From the NCBI RefSeq assembly GCF_003945595.2, contig NW_024104303.1, positions 1,102,736-1,166,735 of the forward strand: 64,000 nucleotides of DNA. Reading direction: 5' to 3'. The stretch comes from Pipra filicauda (taxonomy: Eukaryota > Chordata > Aves > Passeriformes > Pipridae). A program made the position numbers and the translations under genes. A model generated the notes under the pieces. It was given only the letters and a program-made list of their open reading frames with translations. It was not told the origin of the DNA and searched no databases. Each line of letters opens with the position of its first letter. Positions within the stretch are counted from its first letter, which is position 1. Shown here piece by piece: positions 50,122 through 61,137 of this stretch.

Positions 50122-53100
50122 CCAGACATCTTTAGCAAGTCTTGAAGTAGGCATGACCAGCACAACAACCTTATGAAGTAATTTCCAGGTATTTCCCCTG
50201 ACACGCCATATCTCTGTATGAGGCTCTCTCCACTCTTTTGCTGTTTTCCTGTCTTATTCGTAGAGTTCCTTCTATAACTGTTTTGCATCACCACATCTCT
50301 TAGACCAGTGCTGTCCCTCAGCATAATGGAGCTCAGGAATAATGACATACCCCTGGAAATTCTATAAACTCCAAGCATACTAGTCAAACACTGCAAATCA
50401 AGTCTTCTTAGGAATGTATGTTTACACTGATAGGTATTACTGTGTGCTGAGTAATACCACAGTAACATATCCATCTGACATCCATATTATAATTGGATAA
50501 ACACTTAGCCAGTTTTCACATCCTGGCTTTTCTGAAATTTATGGGCTGTGTTCTATGTTTAATCCATGATTCCTTTACACCTTTCAGCATTCCTGAAATC
50601 AAGCAGCAAGTACCTTTCCTGAGCCTCCTTAAGAGCGAAGGAAATTGCAAAAACCCGCTATGACCCTGCATATGGAGAGAAAAAAATACATGTATATGGG
50701 ATTTTTGATAAGTTCAGATCAAGCTTCCTGATTGTATGGCAGCCATTCAGACAGGCCCTTGAAACCTTCCAGAGCTCTTAACTATCCCTGCTAGGACAGA
50801 CAATGCAAGTAATAGCAAGGCAATCAGATGAAATAGGCTCTGAAACTCATCGAGCAGATGTGGTCAACATGATTTATATTACTTACTGTTGTAAATGCTA
50901 TGATAGAATTGCAGTGCTTTGCAGATGTGAGACATCCAATCTTTACAGTTTACAATTTTTCTCCCTTGTTTATACTGAACACAGGTCAATTCCTTCACAA
51001 GTCAGTAGACAAAGTTTACTTTGTGATCTTAGTATCTGCATTTAAATATGAAGAAGTATAGCTTGTTTTTGTATGGATTTCAGCCATCTTGTTACAGCAT
51101 GTAATGATAGTTTTTAAAGTCTGATGCTTGTTTGTTTCCACATTCTCCTTACAGTCATATTTTTATATGCTAATGGCACACTCAAATTTAAAAGAAAAAA
51201 AATATTAAGAGCACACTTTTGGCTGTGCATTGTGTTTTGGCTGAATGGATAAGTAACTGAGACTTTTACTGAAGCCAGGGGCTCTTTCTAATGCATAACC
51301 TACTGACTCTATAGGTCAGCAATAACTGAACATTTTTCTTTTGTGGCTGGACCCACAGATATATGTGATGGAGTTTCTTTTTTAAAGTAATCCTACTATA
51401 AATACTACACTGATTCAATGTCATGCATAGCCTTTACAGTAATGTGTACTAAAAATACCCTTATTATAAATTGTGTCTCCATTTGGCCTAGCACAATAAA
51501 TGTTAGGTTAGCTGTTTCTAGAAATTTCTGTTTAATTTCCACCACTACATTTTTGCAACTTGAATTACTTGTGTCTTTTGAAATGGTTTCATTTTTCTGT
51601 ATCTTTGTACTACTGTTTATCTTAATCTTGAACCAGATGGCTATAAGGACAAAAAGACCTACACAGCAGCTTTTTTAGCTAGTAATTAATAGAATCAGTT
51701 GTTCATTTTCTGCTGCAGCTATACATCAAAGAAAAAAAGAATATCGCTACTGCTTCTTAGAATATTGTCAGACTAGTCTTTGAACTGCAGCCTTCTGCTC
51801 TAACTGAGAGGAAATGCAAAACTGAGATTTATGTTACAGGTATTTTTCTTCATTCAGGTAGGGCATATCTGAGCCATTTTGAAGATCTTCTTATCAACAT
51901 GAAACATAGTTTATTTGTTCCTCTGTGAGGTGTAAAAGCAATTGCTGATGTGTTCTTAGCTATCCGTATTGCCCATGAGGGACATTATGATCCTTCCAAG
52001 GGCCCTTCTTCATCTAATGTAACACCCTTGAGATGTTTTAGCAATTAAAATGAGTGACTAGAGTCTTTCATGGTTCAATTTATACACTATTCAAACATTA
52101 CTTAGGTAATGCTTTCATTTGGATAAATTTGCTGAGCATAATAGAAATTCCCAAGTTTTCCTTTGGAAATTTGAGTTCTTCCACAATAATAATCTCTTCA
52201 TGCACTTTCTATGCATCGATTTGCATAGAGTGGAAGAGTCATGCACCTCTACATGTATCTAGTTACATCAGTAATGGGTGAAACTTTAAGCGTCCAGTGG
52301 AAAGACCAAGTTAAAAAAAGAAATTCTGGATAGCAGGGCTTAAATTGTTCAGGTCTTGCAGGTGTTCAAAGATGAGGTTAAATCTCAGGACAATAATCTT
52401 CACTGTACTACTAGCTTTGAGCTAGGAGGATAATATTTTTTTTTTGCTGTATTTCAGCTCCTTCTGTTCACCACAGTAGATCAAAATTTTTTACTAACAG
52501 TGACAACAGGATTTAGTAAGAAAGATAACCCCTATTAGCAGCCCCACACCTGTAATGCACTATTGATTCAACCAGCTTCTGCAATGCGAAGACACTGTGT
52601 GTGTGCTTAGAGTATAATACATATTGTTTATGTATTAAGTATCCACTCTATGAGAATGTATTTCCCTTTGAGGAAGGAATTTGGTAATTCCATCAGCTTA
52701 CAAATAAATTACTTGAATTTTCAAAAAGAAAAAATTTGCAATTATATCAATAGGCCTGATCTCATACATGTATCCCTCCTCTGAAAGTCCCTTTAGAAAA
52801 GGACGGAAAGGATAAATAGGTAGCAATCTCTTTGTTACTTTGGTTCTCCATGAAAGACAATTCTTTTATTCCAGCATATGTGTATTTTGCAGGAAAAATC
52901 ACTGTATCAAGGCAATACCTAGAACTGAAGATGGTTCTTTGACATTGTGCCGCTATAAAGGTGACTCAGATTTTGCAGGTGATTTCCAGCAATGTGAAAC
53001 CAGAAGGCTAATACAGATGTCAGGTGTAATACAGATTAGAAATTAAGTGAACCTGTTCTATTTATCTAAAGAGAGCAGGCAAACTGAAATTATTGTTTAT

Positions 53101-55959
53101 TTTGTGTATTAACTATTCATTCTGCATGCATTTTAAAGATATCAGTGAAAAAAAGAATCCTTAGACTTGCTGAGACTAAACATAATACATTTCCCAGACA
53201 CCTTCAAAGGAACTCTGGATGAGTCACAGTAATAAGGATGAAGTGCATCTGTTCTGTACAGGAGAGTAAGAGTGGGTATGCAGTGGAAATATGCTGCTGG
53301 TTTCTTATGTGACTATGCTCTGTTAACAGATTTTTGTTGCTTATGGAACTTAATGATCACAACCTGCTGAGTACATCTGCTGCACTTCTAGCAATAGATT
53401 GGTTTAAAGACAGTGGATTGTTGTTTTGTGCTTTTATCTTGAGAGCTGGTATTTTTTCTCTCTGGGGTATTTGCCTGTGGTAGCAAGGGTGGATACACAG
53501 AGTCAAAGGTTCATGCGTGCACATGTATGCTGACAAGCACAGTTGGATAGGATAATTGCCTTTTAAGTATGATAAGGAACATAAGGACAAAATAATTACA
53601 AAGTTAAAATGTACAAACGGGAGTTCTAGTAGTTAGGTAAAGGTAAAGGCAAGAAGTCCTTAGAAAAGCTAAATCTTTTTTACACAGAATTTAACTCAAA
53701 TCACAGAAAACCTTCCCTATCTGTGAGGTTTATCCTGGGAAATAAGCATTGCCCAAAAATTTGCGCAGAAGAACACCAGTTAAAATTAGCCTGAGCTAGG
53801 AAATTATTTTAAACAAATTTAGGCAGCTTAAACAGGTGAGAATTTGGGAATTTCATGCTGAGACAAAGAACCTTAGGTATAAACATTTTCCTTGTTTGTG
53901 AGCTCATTCAGACATAAACACTCTGGTGTCATGACAGAAAACTGGTATTTAAGTACATATTTAAACCCCTTACAAATTTGAGTTATTTTTACTGTGGGTT
54001 GTTTTTTCCAAAGCCTTCAATTCATGGCTCAGGTCCCACTAAACACTGTAGGTGAGGTCCTCAGCTGGTGTAAATCACTGTAACTCCCTTCATTATATTG
54101 AGGCAAAGCATCCAAATTACTGACCTACAAGGATAAGTATCCCAGATGTCATTTGCTCGAGTTATTTTTGTCAACTAAACTGTTTTTCAGACGAAGTTTA
54201 TTTTTAATTAGTGAATTTATGTGGCTATATTTGTCACTAGTGACCAGCTGATTTACACTAGTGGAAGATCTGGCTTGCTGAAAAAGTACTTTGCTGCACT
54301 GAACACATGGCAGTAACAGCCTGTAACTATCCCTTTGCAGTCCAGATCACACTTTATTTATGTTGAATTTCCTGTATTGGCTGCTGTTACAAAAGACCTA
54401 AAAGGAACATGGAACATGTGCTTTAATTTTTTTTATTATTATTACTATTTTATTTTATTTTCCCTGAAGTTCCTGCACTGAAGGACAGCGGGTTTATTTT
54501 CAACTTGTGAATATTTTGTTCAACTAGGACATTTAAAATTTCTTCATATAGATTGGTTTCTCTGCAATTATTATTTTTTTAATTAATTTTATCTACAGTT
54601 ATATCAGTATCTCCCAACATTGCATGAAACACACACAAGGTATGTGGAAGAGGAGGACAAAGAAACACAACAATCAGAAATTCACAGGTGTTAATGTTAA
54701 AAAGAGATCTCATTTAGCTGAATTTTTTTTCCCCTTGACGACCTTTTTCTCACTGCCAACCCTTTGTGTTTCATTCTCAATATATTTTACCCAGAATCAC
54801 AAACTTTGGTAAACAGAATAAAGGTTAGATTTATTCTTGGTTTCATTATAAAAGTGATATCATTTCTATCAAATACAAGCGATGAACAGTGAATATAGAA
54901 ATCTCAATATATCAAAAAAATAACCCCTCTGCATAAATAATTGAATCCTCCTAAGACAAATGATAAGTAGAGCATGTGGAAAATACTTATAAAACAAAGT
55001 TTCTTTTTTAGTGCTTTTTTATGAAGAGAGATAAAACCCCCCCAAATACAGCATGTTATTTTGCATCACTTTATGAAAATTGTTGGAAGGAGAGGGAAGT
55101 TAAAATTTGATCATTCTTAATGAAAGCCTATTTTAATCCAAAACTTGGTTTTTAAAGACTGAAAAAAATTTATTAAAACTTAAGCCCTATTTTTTCACAA
55201 AATTTCATATAAAAATGATAGAAAATATTCCTGTACTTCTAATTAAAAGTTGTAAAGAACAACAATGCAGAATGTGATGGCTAAATGAATTACTTTCACT
55301 TTCTGTGTATGAAGACTTCTCTTGCCAGAATCTACCAGTCATAGTGACGGGGAATTATTTTTGCATAATTTTTCCAACTGTTGTAATCTGTGATTCTGCA
55401 AAGAATCTAAATTCATGCTGAATCACACTAAAATTTTGTTGCAAAGGCATTTGAACATAGACTTTTGGACTTTGTTGAATTTGAGACATAGACAACAGAA
55501 ACAAAAACAAATCTTTTTTTACATGCTGCAATTTAGGCATGAATTTTGTGGTAAGGTTCTGGCTTCTGAAATACTGGAAATTCTCTGTTAGCCTTTTAAG
55601 GAAAGAAAGTCTCCAAAATAATCCTAAAAGTATTATGTTGAAAAGCTGAATGGAGCAAGTGTTTCAATTTCCTGCATGTTTAGTTCACTTTCTTTTCAAG
55701 TTAAAATTATTCAGCTTCATCTTTACATTGTGTGAACAATTTCTAATTGTAATATGAAATTTGTCAGCCTGAGGTTGATGTTTTAGACTCTAGAAGAAAC
55801 ATTGTGATAATTCTATGTTTGCCTGGGTTGTTTTTTGCTCTAGGACTTGCAAGCAGTTGATTTTTTATTAGTTTAGTTGTTGATGTTGTTTTCTTGTTTC
55901 ATTCTGTAAATCCATTATGATAAAAATAAGTAATCTTATTAAGAAGACACACCATTATG

Positions 55960-57240
55960 ACCATAAATCTAACCTTTTTCAGTTTAAAACTTTTATCTCT
56001 CATCCTCCTTCTATACTTCCTGTAATAAGGAGTCCCTCCTCATCTTTCTTGTAGGCCCCCTTTCAGTAGTGGAAGGTTGCTACGAGGTCTCCCTGGGGCC
56101 TTCCTTCTCTTCTCTAAACTGTTCTCATATGGGAAGTGCTCCAGGGCATTGATCAACTTCATGCCCTTCCTCTGGACTTGCTCGAGCAGGTCTGTGTCTT
56201 TCTTATGCTGGGGACCCCAGAGCTGGATGCAGCACTCCAGGTGGGGTCTCACCACTGCAGAGTAGAGGGGCAGAATCACCTCCCCTCCACCTGCTGGCCA
56301 CGCTGCTTTTGATGCAGCCCAGGACATGGTTGGCATTCTGGGCTGTGAGTGCACATTGCCGACTCACAATAATTTTTTCATCCACCAATATCCCCAAGCC
56401 CTTTCCCACAGGGCTGCTCTCAATCCACACATTACCCAGGTTGTATCCATCCCTGACCTGTGTGCAAGACCTCGCACTTGGCCTTAATGAACTTCATGAG
56501 GTTTGCAGAAGTCCACCTCTAAAAGCCTGTCAGTGTCCCTCTGGATGGCATCCCTTCCCTCCAGTGTGACAGCTGCACCACAGAGCTTGGTGACATTCCC
56601 TGAATTTGCCAAGGCAGCCCTCAATCCCACCGCCCATGTCCCTGACAAAGATATTAAATAACACTGGCCTCAATATGGACCCCTGAGGGACACCACTTGT
56701 CACTGGTCTCCACTTTGACATCGATACATTGACTGCAACACTTTGAGGGTGACCATCCAGCCAATTCCTCATCTACTGACTCGTCCACCCATCAAAACCA
56801 TTTCTCTCTGTTTTAGAGACAAGGACGTTATGAAGGACAGTATAAAATGCTTTGCACAAGTCCAAGCAGGTAACATCAGTTGTTCTTCCTCTACCCTCCA
56901 ATGCAACCCCATTATAGAGAGCCACTGAATTTTTCACTAATTTGCCATTAGTGAAGTCATATTGGCTGTCCAATACTGGCTGACCAATCAACTCTCTGTT
57001 TTCTGTGTGCTTTCCAGGTGGATCTGCTTCTCCATCTTGTCAGGCACAGGGATGAGACTGACCAGGCTGTTGTTCCATGGGTCTTCCTTTTTTTTCTCTT
57101 TTTAAAAATAGGGTTTTAATTCCCCTTTTCCAAGCATTGGGAACTTCATCAGTCTGCCCAATTTCTTAAATATGATGGATAATGACTTAGTAATTTCAAC
57201 TGCCAGTTCTCTCACTACCTTCAGAGCAGGGGTCTCCTGA
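55960..57240 (-). mobile_element. CR1 LINE, minus strand, reverse transcriptase to 3' UTR
   Basis: This minus-strand CR1 copy can be followed from within the reverse-transcriptase region (near 57240) to the 3' UTR (near 55960). Landmarks on the plus strand are CTTTCTTGTAGGCCCCCTTT and TCCAGGTGGGGTCTCACCAC for the 3' region, CTCTGGATGGCATCCCTTCC, and ACCATCCAGCCAATTCCTCA further up ORF2. Protein traces on the minus strand include [20 protein letters not shown] (motif B region, 56640-56710) and DLCKAFYTVLHN (motif A region, 56820-56870), where the usual FDTV reads FYTV. Frameshifts and stops break the frame. The octamer tail is not visible. It is an old, inactive copy about 1.3 kb long. Confidence 0.9.
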
Positions 57241-57269
57241 AGGAACTGGCTTCCAGGGGAAGGACAGCT

Positions 57270-57413
57270 GTACTCATCACTGGGTAAAAAATTGGGTGGA
57301 TGGCTGGACCCAGAGATTGGTGGTGAATGAGGCTGAATCTAGCTGCCATTTAGTCACAAGCGGTGTTCTCCAGGGCTGATATTGGGTCTGATCCTGTTTA
57401 GTATCTTCATCAC
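57270..57413 (+). mobile_element. CR1 LINE, plus strand, left part split by an LTR insertion
   Basis: CTCATCACTGGGTAAAAAAT and the following sequence match the CR1 reverse-transcriptase region (compare TTTTCACTGGGTAAAAAACT at 26420). It runs to the motif B end, CCTGTTTAGTATCTTCATCAC, and stops exactly where a foreign LTR begins. The CR1 text resumes at 58680 after the duplicated ATCAC. Several in-frame stops show that it was already dead. Confidence 0.88.
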
Positions 57414-58674
57414 TGTCATGGTTTGAGATAGCCCCAACATCCAATTCCCTAGCTCCATTCCCCCTCCCACATCTCAACCTAATGTGAGAGAGGTTTTTCC
57501 AGACAAAACACACCAGACTCAAAGTGGGGGAAAGGGAATATATTACAATGACTGTACAAATAAATACCATATCACATTATACACATGATCACAAACTATC
57601 TCTACCATGACATATGTATTTACAATGGATCAGATCTCTTCTCCCCTCCAAATAAAAGTCCAGGAGGGAAAGAAGGACAGATCCCTTCCGGTCTCTGAAC
57701 AGCAGCATCTTCTGAGGCAGCAGGTTTCTTCTCATCTCATGCAGCAGCTGATAGCTGGATTTCTGCCAGCATCCACAAGGGAGGTATCCAAGCTCCCCCG
57801 GCCCCATCGCCTCACAACCGAGGGGTCTTCCGTGGACTTCGTAACCCCAGACAAGGTCGTATCACCACGTCATATCACGAAGACACAGGGGGGTCTTCGT
57901 GACGGTCTGGTATCTCCAGGAGATTCAAGCTCCTTGCAGGGCCTCTGTGCCCTGTCTCTCAGGCTGCCACCATGGCAGCAGTGTAAGGGGGGGGAAGCCA
58001 AGGTCGCCCCCCCCACATTCCATCTGGCCGTCCCGGTCCAGCTGCGGGACGCTCCGAGCTTCTCAGCTCCTCTCTCTCCGGTGCTGCATGTCTAAAACTG
58101 CTCTCCAAAATAGGAGTCCATGTCCCTCTTCTCCAAGAGGGATCTCAAGGGAGTTTTGGGGGTGTGTGGTACAGTCTTACCCCCAAGAACTCTGTAGCTC
58201 TCAGCTGCTGGCTCTCCTTTCCTCGACTCTCCTTCCAGGAGTCTCCTCTGCAGTGCTGCATGTTGCTTCTGCTGCTTCTTCAGTTCAGGTTCTTATCTCT
58301 GGCTCTCTGCCACTGTTTCTCTGGTCAGCGGCGGCTTTGCTGCTCTGTGCCCATGGAGAAAACATCTCCCGGCATAACTACAGGCACCTAGCCCAGCTTT
58401 ATGCTGTTCCAGGTCCCTGCAGCCCCCAGCCAGGGGCTGGGAGGGGGCCAGAGGCCCCAAGGGGCTCAGAGCCCCTTCCTCGTGGCTCTACAACATGGCC
58501 ACCTCTCCTACAACAACCAAAACTACAACTCTTCTTTTCCGGTCTGGTTGTGGTATGTTTACATTTCTGCAGGAGCGCCCATTGGGCAGAACTTCAAAAC
58601 TTCCAGGGGTTTCCACCCCTTGGGGTCTACCACTTCTCTTAGCCTCTGGGGAGAACAAGGTTCAAACCACTACA
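57414..58674 (-). mobile_element. Long solo LTR (1261 bp) inserted into a CR1
   Basis: The insert starts TGTCATGGTTTGAGATAG and ends GGTTCAAACCACTACA. It is flanked by a perfect ATCAC duplication (57409-57413 and 58675-58679) inside a CR1 whose reading resumes on the far side, so its limits are exact. TG...CA ends and the 5-bp duplication fit an ERVL-like LTR. Minus orientation is suggested by a CATAAAGCTGGG TATA-like box near 58397-58403. It is unusually GC-rich in its centre, which creates long open frames (57607-58095 and 57899-58642) that are not genes. Its first and last 13 bases are near-perfect inverted repeats (two mismatches), so a DNA transposon is a less likely alternative. No retroviral coding sequence is present. 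Confidence 0.8.
57875..57902. repeat. 10-bp perfect stem-loop in the LTR
   Basis: TCACGAAGAC (57875-57884) and GTCTTCGTGA (57893-57902) are exact inverted repeats around an 8-nt G-rich loop. A CACGTCA word, like a cAMP-response or E-box element, lies just upstream. It may be part of the U3 regulatory region. Confidence 0.7.
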
Positions 58675-58679
58675 ATCAC

Positions 58680-58804
58680 TGACCTAGATAACAGGATCAA
58701 TTGCCTCCTCAGCAAGTTCGCAGACGACACCAAGTTGGGTGGGAGTGTTGATCTGCTGGGAGGGTGGGAAGGCTGTGCAGAGATTCTGGACAGGCTGGAT
58801 TGAT
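58680..58804 (+). mobile_element. CR1 LINE, plus strand, right part after the LTR insertion
   Basis: Directly after the duplicated ATCAC the CR1 reading continues: TGACCTAGATAACAGG, then motif C as [17 protein letters not shown], and then GGACAGGCTGGATTGAT. The duplicate joins the two halves into the normal CR1 order IFITDLDN. The copy ends soon after, near 58804, without a 3' UTR. Confidence 0.88.
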
Positions 58805-60316
58805 AACAGTCATGGGGTTAAAGATGGTTTGAAGAATATCACTAAGTGTGGGGAAAGGGAGATTAATTAACATCTCACAGAAAACTGACACTGACTCACC
58901 AGAAGTGAAATATATATTTATGAATTATCACATTCTATAAATCTTGTTATCACCATACTGCAATCTTTTACAAGGGCAGGATCTGTCATTTTGTTGGATG
59001 ATATGGTGGGCCATGGAAAACAGGGAATTGAATTACTTTCCTAAGGGAACTGAACACTGCCTTCAGTGCAAGTTTGTGAATTCATAGTATTTTTTCCACA
59101 CATTATTTTATTAATTAAGTAAAAAAAAGGGGCAGCAACATTTAATGTGAAATGTATATGTCTAAGTTGTTTCAATCTTAATGAAGGATGCAAAGTGTGA
59201 ATACTTCTATTGGGTTTATAAGTAACACTGTTTTTATCTGAGAAACTACTAAATAAACAAATTTTCTTTCAAAAATGAGAAGTCAATACATCTAATATCC
59301 TATTTTCACACCTGTAAGCCACCAAAATTTTCACTGGCTTCATCTTACTATTGGACTTGAATACTTTTCCAAATGCAGTATATTTATTATTTGCTATTTA
59401 GTATGCTCATCTCTATTCTCTCTCTGATTTGAGAATATGGCTCCAGAAAGCAAGGAACTGTACTCTTGCAAAGCTTTTTGAGTGCAATAAGGCTGGGAAG
59501 AGGAATTCCTCTGCTCTTTGCATCCAGACTGATACTGTAAGTTCACCCTACTAACATATTTCCTATGCACAAGAGCACACAAATCACAGAACATTGTCTC
59601 CCAACAACTCTTGCAGAAGAATGTTTCCTTATGTGTTGTAGCACTGAATTTAGGAGTTTTGTATTGCTTAAATATGTTGGAAAGACCTCAACTTCTTTTT
59701 TTTTCTCCTCAGGAAATTTAAAAAATAAAATATAAGCACAGCAATTATCATTGCCTGCATGAGGATGTATTATCATTAAATGAATGACACAGTTGCTGAC
59801 ATTAGCTCTTATTTTCTTTTGTTGAAAGAACTCACTTTGACAACTATAAAACCACTTTCCATTAAATTGCTGATATTTAAAACTTAATTAAATTACAATG
59901 AGTAGATCTATTTAGAAGAGTCTGAAAGAAAGGAAGTGTCTTGATGGTCCTTTCTGGTTCTGAAATGCCAAAAATGGCATAAGTGCTTCCTTTACAATAT
60001 GTGATTTATGTTATGGTGGAAACTTGATGATGCAGTAATATGAAATTACTTCAGAATGGGGGCATGATGCTTTCTTTTTGCCTTTGTTGAAGGTTATGAT
60101 ATTGCTAGAACATCTAGAATAATTATAGACTTTGGGACTCTTAGGTAATAACTAAGAGTTAACTAAATGTACCTGTTATTTGATTTAGTATGTTAATTTT
60201 CATATTTTCATACTAAATTCCAGCGATACAGCAGAGAAGGACTCTAATTTTCATGTCATATATTGATATAATTCTACTGCATATTGGCTGCAAGCTTCAA
60301 GTAGAAGGTTACATAC

Positions 60317-60413
60317 CATCCTGGAACTCTCTTCCTTAGGACCTAAAATTTTTGTCCTTTGATCTTCCTTCTTACGGTGGTATCTGTAAGATTCGCAGCG
60401 AACTCTTAGTGCA
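60317..60413 (-). other. Candidate internal coding exon (weak)
   Basis: On the minus strand an acceptor-like CTGTTTCAG precedes 60413 and a consensus donor GTATGT follows 60317. The 97 nt between them are open in the frame used. They encode 32 codons plus one leading base, mostly charged and basic: RVRCESYRYHRKKEDQRTK, then ILGPKEESSRM. Three CpG dinucleotides occur within it while the flanks have almost none. I do not recognise the peptide and see no neighbouring exon on this strand, and such patterns do arise by chance. Confidence 0.25.
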
Positions 60414-61090
60414 CTGAAACAGTTATTAGCAGAACTAAGTATTGACTTAGAAACTTTACACTTACTTAACACGTGAGCTTCACTGGAATTTGCAGGCCTA
60501 CTGGAATTATGTTTAAATTAATAAATGATTATTTGACTGCAGAAGATTCTTCTAAGAGAATACTATCTCTTTTTTTCTAGATATTTTTACTTTCATTTAA
60601 AGCATAATTATTAAGGGAAAGGATCTTATATTAGCAGCTGCAGTTAATTAGAAAAAGAAAAAAAATTCAACAAAATGCCTTTAAGGAAATTTTAAATAAC
60701 AGTTTCCATCTTTCAAAAAGGTATTTTCTATTTCTTGATGGAAAATTGAAAATGTTATTTAAATGTTGTTTCAATAAATATGTTATCTTCTCTTAGATAT
60801 ATTCTTAATGTTCTTATTTTCTCTTGGTACTAGCTATTTAAGGATTACTTTTATCTGCACATTCAAAGCCAGAAAATCAGATATTTAGTGGTGATTGCAT
60901 TGCTGAATGTATCTTTGAATCCTCACAAGAACAATAAAATTAAGTTAAAGGACAAAATTAAAGTAACTAAATTGAAAATTTCACCTCACACTGCTGGTTC
61001 TGACTCACTGATGAGCGAATTATCAGTACTTCAAGGTGTGTCAAGCCTTAGCTGTTTTAAACTACTTGAAAATGAAGAAAAGTGCAAATA

Positions 61091-61137
61091 AGAGAGAGAA
61101 AAAGAGGGAAGGAAATTGAGGAGTGAGAGAGAGAGAA
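61091..61137. repeat. GA-rich microsatellite-like tract
   Basis: Purine-only GA and GGAA units with a final (GA)n run. Confidence 0.8.

Larger units (their letters stand above)
46442..55959. other. AT-rich region without recognisable genes
   Basis: About 9.5 kb. It contains a stem-loop (47368-47396), a T-rich tract (48181-48276) and one weak candidate exon (50005-50121), listed separately. The rest shows no motif or repeat that I can name. Confidence 0.5.

Noticed and set aside
49995..50474. 159-codon open frame on the minus strand
   Set aside because: No motif and no splice context. The opposite strand has the better exon signal. It is kept only as part of the finding on 50005-50121.
57899..58642. 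247-codon open frame, the longest in the window
   Set aside because: It lies wholly inside a GC-rich solo LTR. The peptide has no recognisable domain, and an overlapping 162-codon frame in another phase shows the same composition effect.
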